From Jackrogersella multiformis (taxonomy: Eukaryota; Ascomycota; Sordariomycetes; Xylariales; Hypoxylaceae), in NCBI GenBank assembly GCA_902806575.1, contig CADCXD010000002.1:124001-188000 (forward strand): a DNA stretch of 64,000 nucleotides, written 5' to 3'. The translations under genes and the position numbers were made by a program. Under the pieces are notes generated by a model. It was not told the origin of the DNA, ran no database searches, and worked only from the letters and a program-made list of their open reading frames with translations. Shown here piece by piece: positions 19,624 through 30,431 of the stretch; within the stretch, counting starts at the first letter, position 1; every line of letters begins with the position of its first letter.

Positions 19624-21805
19624 ATTCGGGAAATCCCGCTATCACCTACTAGTCTATGACTAACGTCCCGAACCATGCCCTCACTACTTCATGTCGATCA
19701 GCAAGGCCACGAAGCTTGTGATCACACTTGAGGGGACTCGTGGAGACGGCGGCAAAAACAATTTTCGACGTTGAGCATTGTGGAGCAACCTTTGTTATTC
19801 GGCAAATGCCTAAGATGGGAGGTGTAGATCATAGGGTTCGTCCTACATGCTAACTACGTCAACTGGGACTTGGTTGTTGACTAGCTCTGGTTTCTGACGA
19901 ATCTGAGGCATTCTATTACTCCACCCTGCCGACATCGCCAGTCGAGCTGGACCCATAGTAACATTCTGGAAGTTCGAAACACGACAAGCGCTATCATGGT
20001 TCAAGGGTTGTGAGATATTTTTCACTTGACCTAGTCAGGCTATTGGGGTCATGTCAAAAATATCTGGGTGTGCGATCTCGTGCACGTAGCTTGATCCAAA
20101 TCTATGACCGAGTTCGGATGGGTAATGGTTTATGGACAGGAGTATTTTGTCTTGCCAACTTGGACCCCTTTTTCGTCTGCAGGCTATACCATGCATTTAA
20201 AGTGCATTATCTTGCAGGGCCTTCCAACCAGGACCACGATGACCTCAACTACCGCTATTTTAATGTAGCGTGTATGAGACATATTCTCGTAGGCTCGGGT
20301 TTCGCCTCGACCCACTGGGGCTTGGAATGTCTCCAAGAAGCAAGGCACATTAGCGATATGAAAGGAAAAAGGAAAGAAAGAAAAAGAAATCGCTTATCCC
20401 ACTATATCCTCCCACGCTTCTCGAATTTTTAGGCGTCATATTGGGATTTGCACACGACATGTTTATTTCGATTGCGTGGCCATGGTTTTGTTGATATTTT
20501 TGTTTTCTACGATCTTGTATGATTTATCGAATACCCTCGGCAATTTTTGTCTTTACCAATTTTGCATTTTAATATCCCCACATTACTACTATGTTTCTTT
20601 CCCTTGATTTAAAGCCCTTATCATGTTTTGTTTCTGGAACTAGCAAAGATTTGCTACGCATATTGATGGAGTTTTGGCACCTTGTCTTCTTGGACGCATC
20701 GGGAAGGTATTCTTCGGCTAAGTTGGTAGCTACTGCATTGCCCGGCGTTCGATGTGGGGATCATATACATGGCATATCTGGACAGCCGGAAGCGACTCGA
20801 CGATGGATCTAGAAGATTTACAATGATTGAGGCATACGGGAGACATATTTTCATGCATGGCGGAAGTTCAAAACCGCATTGGAAGACGCAGGGACCTTGG
20901 GAATCCCCCTAGTGCATTTTGGCGAAAACCCGGAACATTGAGGAATCCACAGCATATCCTGCAGATTCTGCATGGCTGCCCAACTAGGCAGGAGGATCGG
21001 AGTTGTTTAAAATTCAAGGCACGGGATGTTAAGAAGGCATTGGAAGTTTTTTTTTTTTTTCATGTTCTTAGAGGAGTGTGAGCGAGCTATATTCTAGACG
21101 CGGCATAGAGGAGAGCGAGCAAGCGATTTGCGCTGTAGGATCACAATGCATAATACAAATAATAACACTACTCAATTACTACTTTAATAAGGATGTCATG
21201 ATATTAGATCTGGTTCTCATGAGAACTAACATATAGACTCGACGTTTTCAGTCGAGATAAATTCTACCCTAGTGATTTAATCGACGGCTAAGGTCCATTC
21301 TGCTGCTAGGAAGAACACTAAGTGATGTCTAGTCTTCGTCCTCGATATATATAAGGTACCTATATTAGTATAATATAAAACCAAGGAATCAACCAGACTG
21401 TTTAGATGTATGAAGGGTATCTTGTGCTTAACACATACACCTCCTTTCTTTACATATGTTTGCCTCAAATATGTCCTTACACTATGTCATTACCTATTAC
21501 TTCAATAACTATAATCATTGACAAATTTATGATAAGAGGACAATACGACATATGTCGTGCAACGTCACAGTATCCACACCCACAGACATGAAATTAGAAA
21601 TATGAACACGAGAGGAAGCATAATAGCACAAATAGAGGTAGGTAGGTAGGCAGTTGTTGATATACAATATATACCAAAGACCAAGATACTTCGAACGCAA
21701 ATACAATCCAATATCCCATGTATTACCTAGGCACCCGATATCGATTAAACAAACCCAAAGTCCGCTGATAACGCCCTCGCAATATATATAAGACGACTAC
21801 GCGGC
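19624..21805. other. Spacer between disordered-protein gene and GH18 gene
   Basis: No supportable gene. The open frame at 20010-20432 begins at GTG and has no domain. A run of 14 T lies near 21047-21060 and a short TAGG array at about 21636-21650. The right end should hold the 3' UTR of the GH18 gene. The left end is downstream of the 18 kb gene. Confidence 0.5.
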
Positions 21806-22876
21806 TCAAGCGATGTAATCCCAATACACCCTCTTGGCCTCCCTCCTGACGCGGCGGCCGGCCTTGCGCACGCGGCGCCACGCCGCCTCCGCGGAAGGTA
21901 TATCGCGCTTCTGGCCGGCGGTCGCGGCGGCGGAGCGCACGTGCTCCGCCATCCACACGGCCCACTGCCAGGGGGCGGCGGCGCCGCCGGGCAGCGAGTT
22001 GAAGTACTCCCAGCCGGCGACGCCGCCGAAGGTCGGGTTCTCGGCGGCCAGCTCCTGCAGCACGGGGGCCTCGCGGTCGAGCGGGACGTACCCGCCGCCG
22101 TTGGATGGGTCGGTGACGAGGCCCATGACGACCTTGGAGGCGGGGAAGCCGTCGTCGAGGATGGACTCGTAGTCGGCGGCGGTGCGGGCGCTGCCCCAAC
22201 CGTAGTAGAACTGGCCGTTGTAGAAGGCGATGGAGGACCCGCGCTGGGCCTCGAGCGCGAAGTAGTTGAAGCCGCTGAGGTTGCCGCCGCCCTCGGTCAG
22301 GGCCGAGGCCACGGGGGACAGCGAGATGACGAAGCTCTCGCCAAAGTCGGCCTTGAGGCGGTCGATGAGGCGGATGACGCCGGCGAGCGACATGGTCTCC
22401 TCGACGTCGAGGTCGAGGCCCTGCAGGTTGTAGGTGCCGACCATGTCGTGGAGCGGGCCGTAGTACTTCTCGAAGGAGGCGGCGTCGCCGTCGAGGCGCC
22501 GGAAGGAGCCGGCGGCAGCGCCGCCCACCATGCCCATGACGGTGACGCCGGCGGCCTGCAGCTGGGCGGCGTCGCTCCACACCTGGTCGAAGATCTCGGC
22601 GTCGGGCGCGAAGTCGTTGAGGTGGATGCCGCCGTCCTCGTCGATGACGTGGATGGCGGCGATGAGCACGTGCGTGACGGGCACGGCGGAGGCGTTGCTG
22701 ATGAGCGGGAGCAGCGACACGTGCTCCGTGACGCTGTTGTTGTAGTTGGTGGTCTGGTAGTAGACCACGACGCGGTGGTCGTCGACGGCGGCGGCCGGTG
22801 CTGCGGTGGCGCAATCCGTCGGCACGAGCAGAGGCAGGAGCATCGCCATCCAGCTGGATACCTTGCAGAGAATCAT
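21806..22876 (-). CDS. Secreted glycoside hydrolase family 18 protein (chitinase/ENGase-like)
   Basis: Single exon, 356 aa, ATG at 22876. The first ~26 residues form a signal peptide (a hydrophobic core from about residue 9, Ala-rich end). The motif GLDLDVEE gives D155, D157 and E159 in the DxDxE arrangement, with E159 as the expected acid/base catalyst of GH18. A YYGW motif and a late GGVAGWEYFNS strand also fit the barrel. GH18 enzymes cleave beta-1,4 GlcNAc linkages in chitin or the chitobiose core of N-glycans; the compact barrel with no carbohydrate-binding module does not decide between them. The last ~35 residues are strongly basic (several Arg/Lys clusters), which is unusual for a secreted enzyme. 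Very high GC at third positions creates long false open frames on the opposite strand. Confidence 0.85.
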   Translation of the reverse strand: MILCKVSSWMAMLLPLLVPTDCATAAPAAAVDDHRVVVYYQTTNYNNSVTEHVSLLPLISNASAVPVTHVLIAAIHVIDEDGGIHLNDFAPDAEIFDQVWSDAAQLQAAGVTVMGMVGGAAAGSFRRLDGDAASFEKYYGPLHDMVGTYNLQGLDLDVEETMSLAGVIRLIDRLKADFGESFVISLSPVASALTEGGGNLSGFNYFALEAQRGSSIAFYNGQFYYGWGSARTAADYESILDDGFPASKVVMGLVTDPSNGGGYVPLDREAPVLQELAAENPTFGGVAGWEYFNSLPGGAAAPWQWAVWMAEHVRSAAATAGQKRDIPSAEAAWRRVRKAGRRVRREAKRVYWDYIA

Positions 22877-25449
22877 CTTGGGCTTGTTGTTGCGGCTTAT
22901 TCCTTAGGTGGCGTTTGTTGGGATGGTAGTTATCGAGGTGAGACAGTCAACGAACGAGCCTCTTCTTTAAGTTACCTGCCTTGGGGGGGTAAGCTGGCTC
23001 AAGTACTCGAGATGCGCTGTCTTGATGAGCTCGACGATTGGATCCTTCAAGCTAGCTAGCTACCTACATGGGCTATAGGGCTATGCGCTGGTGAGGCGTA
23101 GCGGTCTACTTTAAGCAGCTTATTATAGCAGTCCGAGGGAGGCTTTGCCGTCCCATCCCAAGGGATCTGCGCGGCGCCATAAGCAGGCTACTCCGCTCAT
23201 GCAAGGACGGTGCCGACGCCGTTGAGTTGAAACGTTTCGCCGACAAGGGGCGGTCAAGGGTGTTTCCTACGTACGTACAGGGCATTGGTCGTGTATGGGT
23301 TCAGGTACCTTACCGGCCGTAGGATAGCTAGGTGGTACATATAATTAAGATCCACATCGTCTTAATGGTTATTGCGATGGCCAATGGGACCGAGTGCCTC
23401 GCGCTCAGCTTTGCGGGAACGGCGTTTATCATTCAGGGACTCCAATCTTGTATGATGAGGTCATCAAATGTTGTCCAGGGTTCCCGTCCTGGACAGGCAG
23501 GTGGACTACTGCTGCTGCTGCTGCTCGATCGATCAAGTATGTGTTGTAACCATAGCTATCCCGTGAAGGGAAAATAACTGAGGAGTTCTAGACGGAGAGG
23601 ATGGCCTGGCAGTCTGGATGGCTCGCAGTTAAGTTGGCAGTTGGTAGGGCTGGGGGATAGCAAGGTACGGTGACATTTGAGTCGGGCCTTTCTGACATTG
23701 TCTTGTAGTGTAGTAATACATTACTGCCTACCTACCCGTGCTGTTGTTTGAGGAGGAAGCGGTGCTCTAAGAGTCTCTGAAGACTTCGGCGAGAAGAGAT
23801 GTCCAGACCGAGGTAATACCTACCTATGTAGGTAGGTGGATGTATGTATGGATGTACATATGTGTAATGGATATATACCTACCTAGGTATGTAGTCAGGC
23901 TTATGAGTGCCGGCCTTGAACGGCAATAACGTGCTGACTCCATGCTACTGATTAGGTCGCATTATTTATTGTATGCAGATAGGTCTAGAGCAGTGAAATC
24001 TGTAAGTGAGGTTTGTCAAGGTGACGTAACATTGTATTCTGTTGTCCCGGCCGGTCTGAAATCGAAGAGCAATTCATCGATGGTTTTAAACCCGTTGCAT
24101 CCATAGGCGAATTTCTAATTTTCTAATAGCGATTAGCAGACTGTAAACATCCAATCCATGGATATGCTAGGTTCCTACCTAGGTAGACATATGCTAATAC
24201 GAAAGGGGGAGAGGCATTGAGATCAAGAGGCTCAAAGTAGCAGAGTAGCAGAGAAGGTAATAAGAGCTGACTGACAATCCCAATTTTCTATTCTCAGCCG
24301 GGGATTTAAAGCTAAAGGCACTAGGCGAACTTTGTGTGTAGCCACTAACCTACCTAGGCCAGTGCTAGTAGAGCTCAGCCCGCGTTCAAGGTTCTCATAC
24401 GTTACCTAGGTACTTACCCATATTGGTCCGTGCCTACCTACATGTACCTAGGTACATAGTAAGCACCTAATGTATAATAAGATACCTTATGTAAGTGATA
24501 AGGGGAACCCATTAGAAACTAAAAGCGGGGTTTATGTACGTAATATTCCATATATATTCCATATAACCTCTACACTAGGCTTTGAATGATTGCCTTGCTG
24601 CTTAATATATTTGCTTGAACTGATCCATTTCCATTTTACGTTTATATGTCATACACCATATGTCATATGATAGAATGTTAGAAACATTCATTAATTGATC
24701 TCCTGGTAATTGTAAACTTTCTCAGTCTTATGACTACCGATAACGATTCACGTAAACAACATAGCATATTCTAAGCTATCAAGTATATAGATAGATACTA
24801 TTAACGAGCACCTAAGTACATACCTAGGCTAGGTGCCTACTTAGGTAGGTAGCTTAAGAAAACCACTGTTACAAAACTCGGGTTATCACATCAGTATGAA
24901 GCCGCGATGCCCTTGTGTAGGTAATTTAGAAAGGCATTTACCTCATAGTGTAATACCTAGCTGCCTTAGGTAGGCAGGTAAGCACGACTATGTCGTAGAT
25001 TATTAAGCTTTGGTAGGGCTTATCGATAGTTCCCGCTTAGCTTCTCACTAATAACTCTTATAGACCAATCAGCAAGTGTTCCGGTCTGCGTCATTCGGTC
25101 ATTCGGGATTCGAAGCACCTTCCCGTCGCCTTTTACAGGTATGTTAGTATCTACCTATCAAAGTTCCTGCCTAGCTAGACCAAGAGCCTCAACACTGGTG
25201 CCTACCTAGGTACCTACCCTCTTTTTTATGACCAGCACGTGGATGTATACATCCTCCCTCATACAACTTACACTTCAATCATCCGAACATCTCAATAGTG
25301 TTCTCAACACTCTGTTCCAATCCGCACTAATACTTACCAGTAAATATCAGTTCATCTGCGCTGGTTCGCTTTACCATCTTTCATTCATCCTTTGTTCCTT
25401 AGATTATCGCAAACCTTTTTATGCCTGATACACTCTATCACCCTCGATC
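22877..25449. other. 2.6 kb spacer upstream of RAD26, repeat-rich
   Basis: The spacer holds promoters for the GH18 gene (left) and RAD26 (right). It contains an 8-bp stem inverted repeat at 23472-23495, a (CTG)n run at about 23509-23525, and many TAGG/ACCT repeats (23815-23835, 23878-23890, 24170-24185, 24400-24460, 24815-24850, 25198-25220). Two small upstream open frames lie just before the RAD26 ATG and are described separately. Confidence 0.5.
25228..25428 (+). other. Candidate upstream ORF in RAD26 leader
   Basis: An ATG-initiated 66-codon frame ends 21 bases before the RAD26 start codon. A second ATG at 25421 opens a 20-codon frame that overlaps the RAD26 start and ends at 25483. Whether either lies in the mRNA depends on the unknown transcription start. 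Confidence 0.25.
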
Positions 25450-28400
25450 ATGGCCGACGACTCCGGCAATGCGGATGGTTTGAAGGAAGACTCAAAGTAC
25501 ATTCAAAACCCGAGAAAATCAATCACCGAACAGTTAACCTCGATCGTACAAGATGCTTCTGCTAATGAGCATGATGCGGAAGAAGATGGAATTGCCGACA
25601 TTACGGACGAAGCATCCGCCCTAAAGAATCTTACGGCGAACGTGCGCGACCAGGACGATCTCGAACGCGATATCACTTATCAGGCGAATCTTGCGTTGAT
25701 TGATGCCGAGGACAAGCGAGACGAGAAGCGCATCGAGAAGGTCCAAGCTAGCATACAGAAACTCAAGGCTCAGAAGAAGACCCAGGATGAACTGTTTCGC
25801 AAGGCCATTGGTAGACCTGAGCTAAAGCAAACGATCCGAGAGAAGGTTGCCCGAATAGACTCGGATCTCGAGCAGGCCAACAACGACATAGCCGAACTCC
25901 GCGCTCGCATTGAAGAACGACATCAGGAAGGCGAACACCCCGAGCAGACTCAGGGTGGGAATCACAAGTTGCCTAATGAGACCCATCGGGATTTCCTGAT
26001 TCGCACCGGGAAAATCACGCCGTTTGCGACTATTGGAGGTCCGCGTCCTCAGGGTGTTGAGGGAGCGTTGGCCGATGCTTTGGTTGATGCTGAGGACGAA
26101 GCTGCAGCGGAGCAATTGGAAGAACAAGCCGACTATGAACCACAATCACACCAGAATTTACGAGCCCCTGGATTTGACGAAGAACCTGACTTAGCCAGTG
26201 CAGCGGCAGAGAGCGAGTTTTCATTACGCCCACGACGGGGGAAGCGAAAAGCAAAGCGCGAAACTGCGTCGTCTGACGAATTCACACCACGGAATTCTTC
26301 TGATGCACATGGCGCGGATTTTATTGTTGATCAAGAGTCAGAAGATGACGACCTCGAGCGACCTAGGAAAAAATCCAAGAAGGCAACAAACGATGGCAAG
26401 GTAGACCTTAGCAATATCGACGATGGAAACGAGGCCGGTTATCGAGCTCGACTTGCAGACTGGATTGATAGACGTAGCAGAGCCAGACACCGAAAGCGAC
26501 AGGAGAGAAGGGACGAAGGTCTCGAAGAAGCCGACAGCGGAGATGAGGATGAAGAGTGGTTCAAACCTTCTCCGGACCATCCTGATCATTGCTTCGAGAA
26601 TGGCCTGAAATTACCTGGCGACATATACCCAGCCCTTTTCGACTACCAGAAAACTGGGGTACAATGGCTATCGGAGCTATATTTTCAGAAGGTCGGAGGT
26701 ATTGTTGGTGACGAGATGGGTCTCGGAAAAACCATTCAACTCATCTCCTTCATTGCCACTCTACATCGCAGCAAGCAGCTCAACAAGCCTGTCATCGTCG
26801 TAGCACCAGCCACTGTCCTGAGACAATGGGTGAACGAGTTTCATCGTTGGTGGCCTCCTTTGCGTGTGTCGATTCTCCATTCCTCTGGTAGCGGCATGCT
26901 CAACGTAAAAGCGGAGGGCAAGATCGAGGATGAGGATGAGATGTGGGATGAGGCCGAAGGGGGTAAGGTCAACAAGCCTGCAAAGAAGATCGTAGACCGG
27001 GTCCTGAGGCATGGTCACGTTTTAGTCACCACTTACGCCGGCTTACAAACGTATGGTCGACTCTTAACTCCTATAGAATGGGGCTATGCCGTTCTTGACG
27101 AGGGCCATAAGATCCGGAATCCAAACAGTGCAGTCACGGTATATTGCAAGGAGTTGCGTACACCAAACCGAGTTATTCTCTCTGGTACCCCGATGCAGAA
27201 CAATCTCATGGAGCTATGGTCACTGTTTGACTTCATCTTCCCGATGCGACTAGGAACACTTGTAGATTTCCGCAACCAGTTTGAAATCCCTATACGACTC
27301 GGAGGTTACGCCAACGCGAACAATCTTCAAATCATGACCGCACAAAAATGTGCCGAAGTCCTTAAGGACACAATCAGCCCGTTTCTGCTTCAACGGCTCA
27401 AAGTTGATGTAGCGGCTGATCTCCCAAAGAAGACGGAACAGGTCCTTTTCTGCCACCTCACACGACCGCAACGTGACGCCTATGAATTGTTCCTCAAGTC
27501 AAAAGAGATGGAATCTATTATCGACGGGTACAGGAATTCACTTTACGGAATTGACTTCCTCCGAAAGATTTGCAACCATCCCGATTTACTCGATCCTAGT
27601 TTGAAGAAGAAGGAAGGGTACAAATGGGGAATGTCTAAAAAGTCTGGCAAGATGGTGGTCGTGGAGGCACTCCTCAAGACGTGGAAAGCATTTGGGCACA
27701 AGACCCTTCTCTTTTGTCAAGGGATACAGATGCTAGATGTCCTTGAGGAATGCGTCAAACGCCTAGGGAATATTAAGTACTTACGAATGGATGGTGGCAC
27801 TGCTATCAAAGATAGGCAGAATCTCGTCGACCAGTTCAACAATGACCCGGAACTTCACGTGTTTTTATTGACCACAAAAGTTGGCGGATTGGGCGTCAAT
27901 CTGACCGGCGCGAATCGAGTTATTATTTTCGATCCCGATTGGAACCCTTCGACGGACGTCCAAGCTCGAGAGCGAGCATGGCGTCTTGGGCAGAAGAAGG
28001 AGGTCACAATATACCGACTCATGACGGCAGGCACCATCGAAGAGAAGATGTATCATCGGCAGATCTTCAAGCAGTTCTTAACCAGCAAAGTCTTGAAAGA
28101 CCCAAAGCAACTTACCACTTTCCAGCTCCAAGATCTACACGACCTTTTTACACTCGGGTCATCTGGGGAGAAGGAAACTGAAACAGGAAAGTTATTCAAA
28201 GGCTCGGAGGTCACTTTCACCGACGCATCGACCAAGAACGGAATTGCGGGTTCAAAAAGGGAGACCGCGAAGGCAGTCGAAGCAACGGCCTTACAAAGCC
28301 AATCAGCCAATGTCGGTGGCGATCGAGATGTGCATGCCATAGCAGGCGTCGCCGGCCTCGAGGATTATAAACACAAGTCCGATACCCCGGCGCCGAAAGA

Positions 28401-28989
28401 CGAAGACCGCCTCATGGAAGGTATCTTCTCTCGTTCTGGCGTCCACTCCGCGCTGGAGCACGACAAGATCGTCAACGGCAAGCAGGAACTTAGGGCGGAC
28501 CCGAAACTGCTCCAGCGAGACGCAGACCGCGCCGCGGCGGAAGCAGCCGCTTCGCTTCGACGCGCAGGTGAGCAGGCTCGCTCCGTGCCTATAGGCACAG
28601 TCACCTGGACCGGCCAAGTCGGCGAGGCCGGCGGGCCGTCCAACATACGCCGCGGGCGCGGCGGCCCCGGCTCCGCCGGCATCCTCGCAGGGCTCGCCGA
28701 CAGACAAGGGCTGAGCGCGCCCGCGGGCAGCAGTTCGCGGCCGGGCCCGGCCGCCCCGGCGCGAGGCACCAACGTCGGGACCAAGGACTTCGTGCGGATG
28801 ATCCCGCAGTATATCACGGCGCACGGCGGCCGCGTCCCGACCAAGGCCCTGGTCGACCACTTCACCTCGTACTGCATCACCACCAGGCAGTCCAACGAGT
28901 TCAAGGCCGCGCTCAACCGCGTCGCCTCCATGGAGAAGCGCGGGTCCGCCATGCGCGGCATCTGGGTTCTCAAGGATAGGTACAAGTGA
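25450..28989 (+). CDS. RAD26: Transcription-coupled repair SNF2 ATPase RAD26 (CSB/ERCC6 orthologue)
   Basis: Single exon, 1179 aa, ATG at 25450. Residues 80-160 are a charged coiled coil that includes GRPELKQTIREK, resembling the N-terminal autoregulatory leucine-latch region of Rad26/CSB. An acidic, Lys-rich linker follows. The SNF2 motor spans about 390-890: Walker A GDEMGLGKT at 420-428, DEGH at 550-553, SGTPMQNN, and the helicase C end with RAWRLGQKKEVTIYRL. A Gly/Pro/Ala-rich linker precedes a C-terminal winged-helix-like region (about 1111-1179) ending in MRGIWVLKDRYK, as in CSB proteins, where this region binds ubiquitin and stalled polymerase factors. Rad26 translocates on DNA behind stalled RNA polymerase II and starts transcription-coupled nucleotide excision repair. 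The gene converges with RPS14. Confidence 0.93.
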   Translation: MADDSGNADGLKEDSKYIQNPRKSITEQLTSIVQDASANEHDAEEDGIADITDEASALKNLTANVRDQDDLERDITYQANLALIDAEDKRDEKRIEKVQASIQKLKAQKKTQDELFRKAIGRPELKQTIREKVARIDSDLEQANNDIAELRARIEERHQEGEHPEQTQGGNHKLPNETHRDFLIRTGKITPFATIGGPRPQGVEGALADALVDAEDEAAAEQLEEQADYEPQSHQNLRAPGFDEEPDLASAAAESEFSLRPRRGKRKAKRETASSDEFTPRNSSDAHGADFIVDQESEDDDLERPRKKSKKATNDGKVDLSNIDDGNEAGYRARLADWIDRRSRARHRKRQERRDEGLEEADSGDEDEEWFKPSPDHPDHCFENGLKLPGDIYPALFDYQKTGVQWLSELYFQKVGGIVGDEMGLGKTIQLISFIATLHRSKQLNKPVIVVAPATVLRQWVNEFHRWWPPLRVSILHSSGSGMLNVKAEGKIEDEDEMWDEAEGGKVNKPAKKIVDRVLRHGHVLVTTYAGLQTYGRLLTPIEWGYAVLDEGHKIRNPNSAVTVYCKELRTPNRVILSGTPMQNNLMELWSLFDFIFPMRLGTLVDFRNQFEIPIRLGGYANANNLQIMTAQKCAEVLKDTISPFLLQRLKVDVAADLPKKTEQVLFCHLTRPQRDAYELFLKSKEMESIIDGYRNSLYGIDFLRKICNHPDLLDPSLKKKEGYKWGMSKKSGKMVVVEALLKTWKAFGHKTLLFCQGIQMLDVLEECVKRLGNIKYLRMDGGTAIKDRQNLVDQFNNDPELHVFLLTTKVGGLGVNLTGANRVIIFDPDWNPSTDVQARERAWRLGQKKEVTIYRLMTAGTIEEKMYHRQIFKQFLTSKVLKDPKQLTTFQLQDLHDLFTLGSSGEKETETGKLFKGSEVTFTDASTKNGIAGSKRETAKAVEATALQSQSANVGGDRDVHAIAGVAGLEDYKHKSDTPAPKDEDRLMEGIFSRSGVHSALEHDKIVNGKQELRADPKLLQRDADRAAAEAAASLRRAGEQARSVPIGTVTWTGQVGEAGGPSNIRRGRGGPGSAGILAGLADRQGLSAPAGSSSRPGPAAPARGTNVGTKDFVRMIPQYITAHGGRVPTKALVDHFTSYCITTRQSNEFKAALNRVASMEKRGSAMRGIWVLKDRYK

Positions 28990-29636
28990 TGGGCGCTGCT
29001 GGGGGTTCTGATTTGACTTGTTTTGACTTGATCTGAGTCGAGAGGAGAGGAGTTGGTCTTGCAGCCGGTGAAATGGGGGGGATAAGGATGGGGCTTCATT
29101 GCATTTGGCTGATTTAGGAGGGATTTCGGAGGAAATGTAAAGGTTACATTGACCATAGCAGAGGCGTTTAGGAGGGAGCCTGTTGATTGTACATATATGT
29201 ATAAGGTATGCATCTCGCTTTGCGTGTAGCTTTAGGTACGGAGAGATATTTAGCATATGCGAATGAATATGTATCCACTACAAACTTCATATAGGCTTCA
29301 CAATCAAGGGGGTGGTTAGTTCAGCATTAACGTCGACATCACGAAAAAGACGGATGGATGGAGTTTGTCATTGATCAACGTTTTCTTATTTCTGCTGTAG
29401 CCGTGCCAAAAGGCATCATGTGACAATAGGCATAGCTACCCTAAGTATCATGGGGACCAGGCATGCCCTATTCCTCTTTAGATCCACGCCGTTCCCCTCG
29501 TAATTGTCAACGCCACAGAGATGAAGAAGTTCAGATGCAAACCCGTGATCCCGCCGATTGCCCTCCAGATCGCGCATAACCACCACCACCAGCAGCAGCA
29601 GCAGCAGCCGGGTGATAGGTGATATATATGGCGCGA
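28990..29636. other. Convergent spacer between RAD26 and RPS14
   Basis: It holds the 3' UTRs of two convergent genes. A (CAG)n run lies at about 29588-29606, next to a (CCA)n stretch. No gene. Confidence 0.5.
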
Positions 29637-30431
29637 TCATAGACGACGACCACGGCGACCTCCCTTTCTGCGGGTGCTGTCGGAGGGAGTAGGAGTAACG
29701 TCCTCAATACGGCCGATCTTCATCCCAGAACGAGCCAATGCACGGAGGGCAGACTGGGCACCAGGGCCGGGGGTCTTGGTGCCGTTACCGCCGGTGGCAC
29801 GGATCTTGATGTGGAGGGCGTTGATGCCGAGCTCCTTGCAGCGGGCGGCGACGTCCTGGGCAGCCAACATGGCGGCGTAGGGGGAGGACTCGTCGCGGTC
29901 GGCCTTGACCTTCATACCACCGGTGACTCGGGTGATGGTTTCGCGGCCACTGGAATCACCCAGAATGTTAGCCTCATAAACCATACGCAACTATTTTTTC
30001 TTTCCTGTTTCTTTCTCTTTTCACAAGCTAGGCTCGGGTAGATATGTGTAATATCATGCGCACAAGCATAATACACAGGCATAGCATAGCGAGAGAAGGT
30101 CGTGTAGAACTTCGCTCCTCCTCATTCGCTTGCAGCCGAGACAAGATGGATTTTATTTCGAAAAAGATGGATGGATGGATTGAATTGAATTGTTTAGACG
30201 AACCTGAGATCGGTGACATGGACGAAGGTGTCGTTGAATGAGGCGAAGATACGGGCAACGCCAAAGACGAGTTCGCCTGCGATCGCGGGGCACACGTTAG
30301 CAAAATGATCATAATTCACCGCCGCCTTCACCTCGCTCTGGATGGATGAATAAATAAAACTCACCTTCACGGACTTGAGGTCCAAGGGAGATGTTCTCCT
30401 GAGCGGGACGGGGGGCTTTCTTGGGAGGCAT
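29637..30431 (-). CDS. RPS14: 40S ribosomal protein uS11 (RPS14)
   Basis: Model: complement(join(29637..29949, 30204..30276, 30365..30431)), 453 nt, 150 aa. Exon 1 encodes MPPKKAPRPAQENISLGPQ and ends at a GTGAGT donor. Exon 2 encodes the GELVFGVARIFASFNDTFVH segment. Exon 3 begins at GRETITRVTGG and ends RRKGGRRGRRL. The splices fall inside a Gly and a Ser codon and restore the frame exactly. This is universally conserved uS11, which binds the 3' major domain of 18S rRNA on the platform near the E site; the basic C-terminal tail contacts rRNA. The length agrees with other filamentous fungi (Neurospora crp-2, about 150 aa). Expression is expected to be co-regulated with RPL7, transcribed divergently from the same 509-base region. 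Confidence 0.97.

Noticed and set aside
21723..23059. Long open frames (363 and 372 aa) overlapping the GH18 gene in other frames and strand
   Set aside because: They arise from the very high third-position GC of the GH18 gene. Their compositions (Arg/Pro/His-rich or Gly/Val/Glu-rich) are those of shadow frames, and only the GH18 frame has a signal peptide and catalytic motif.
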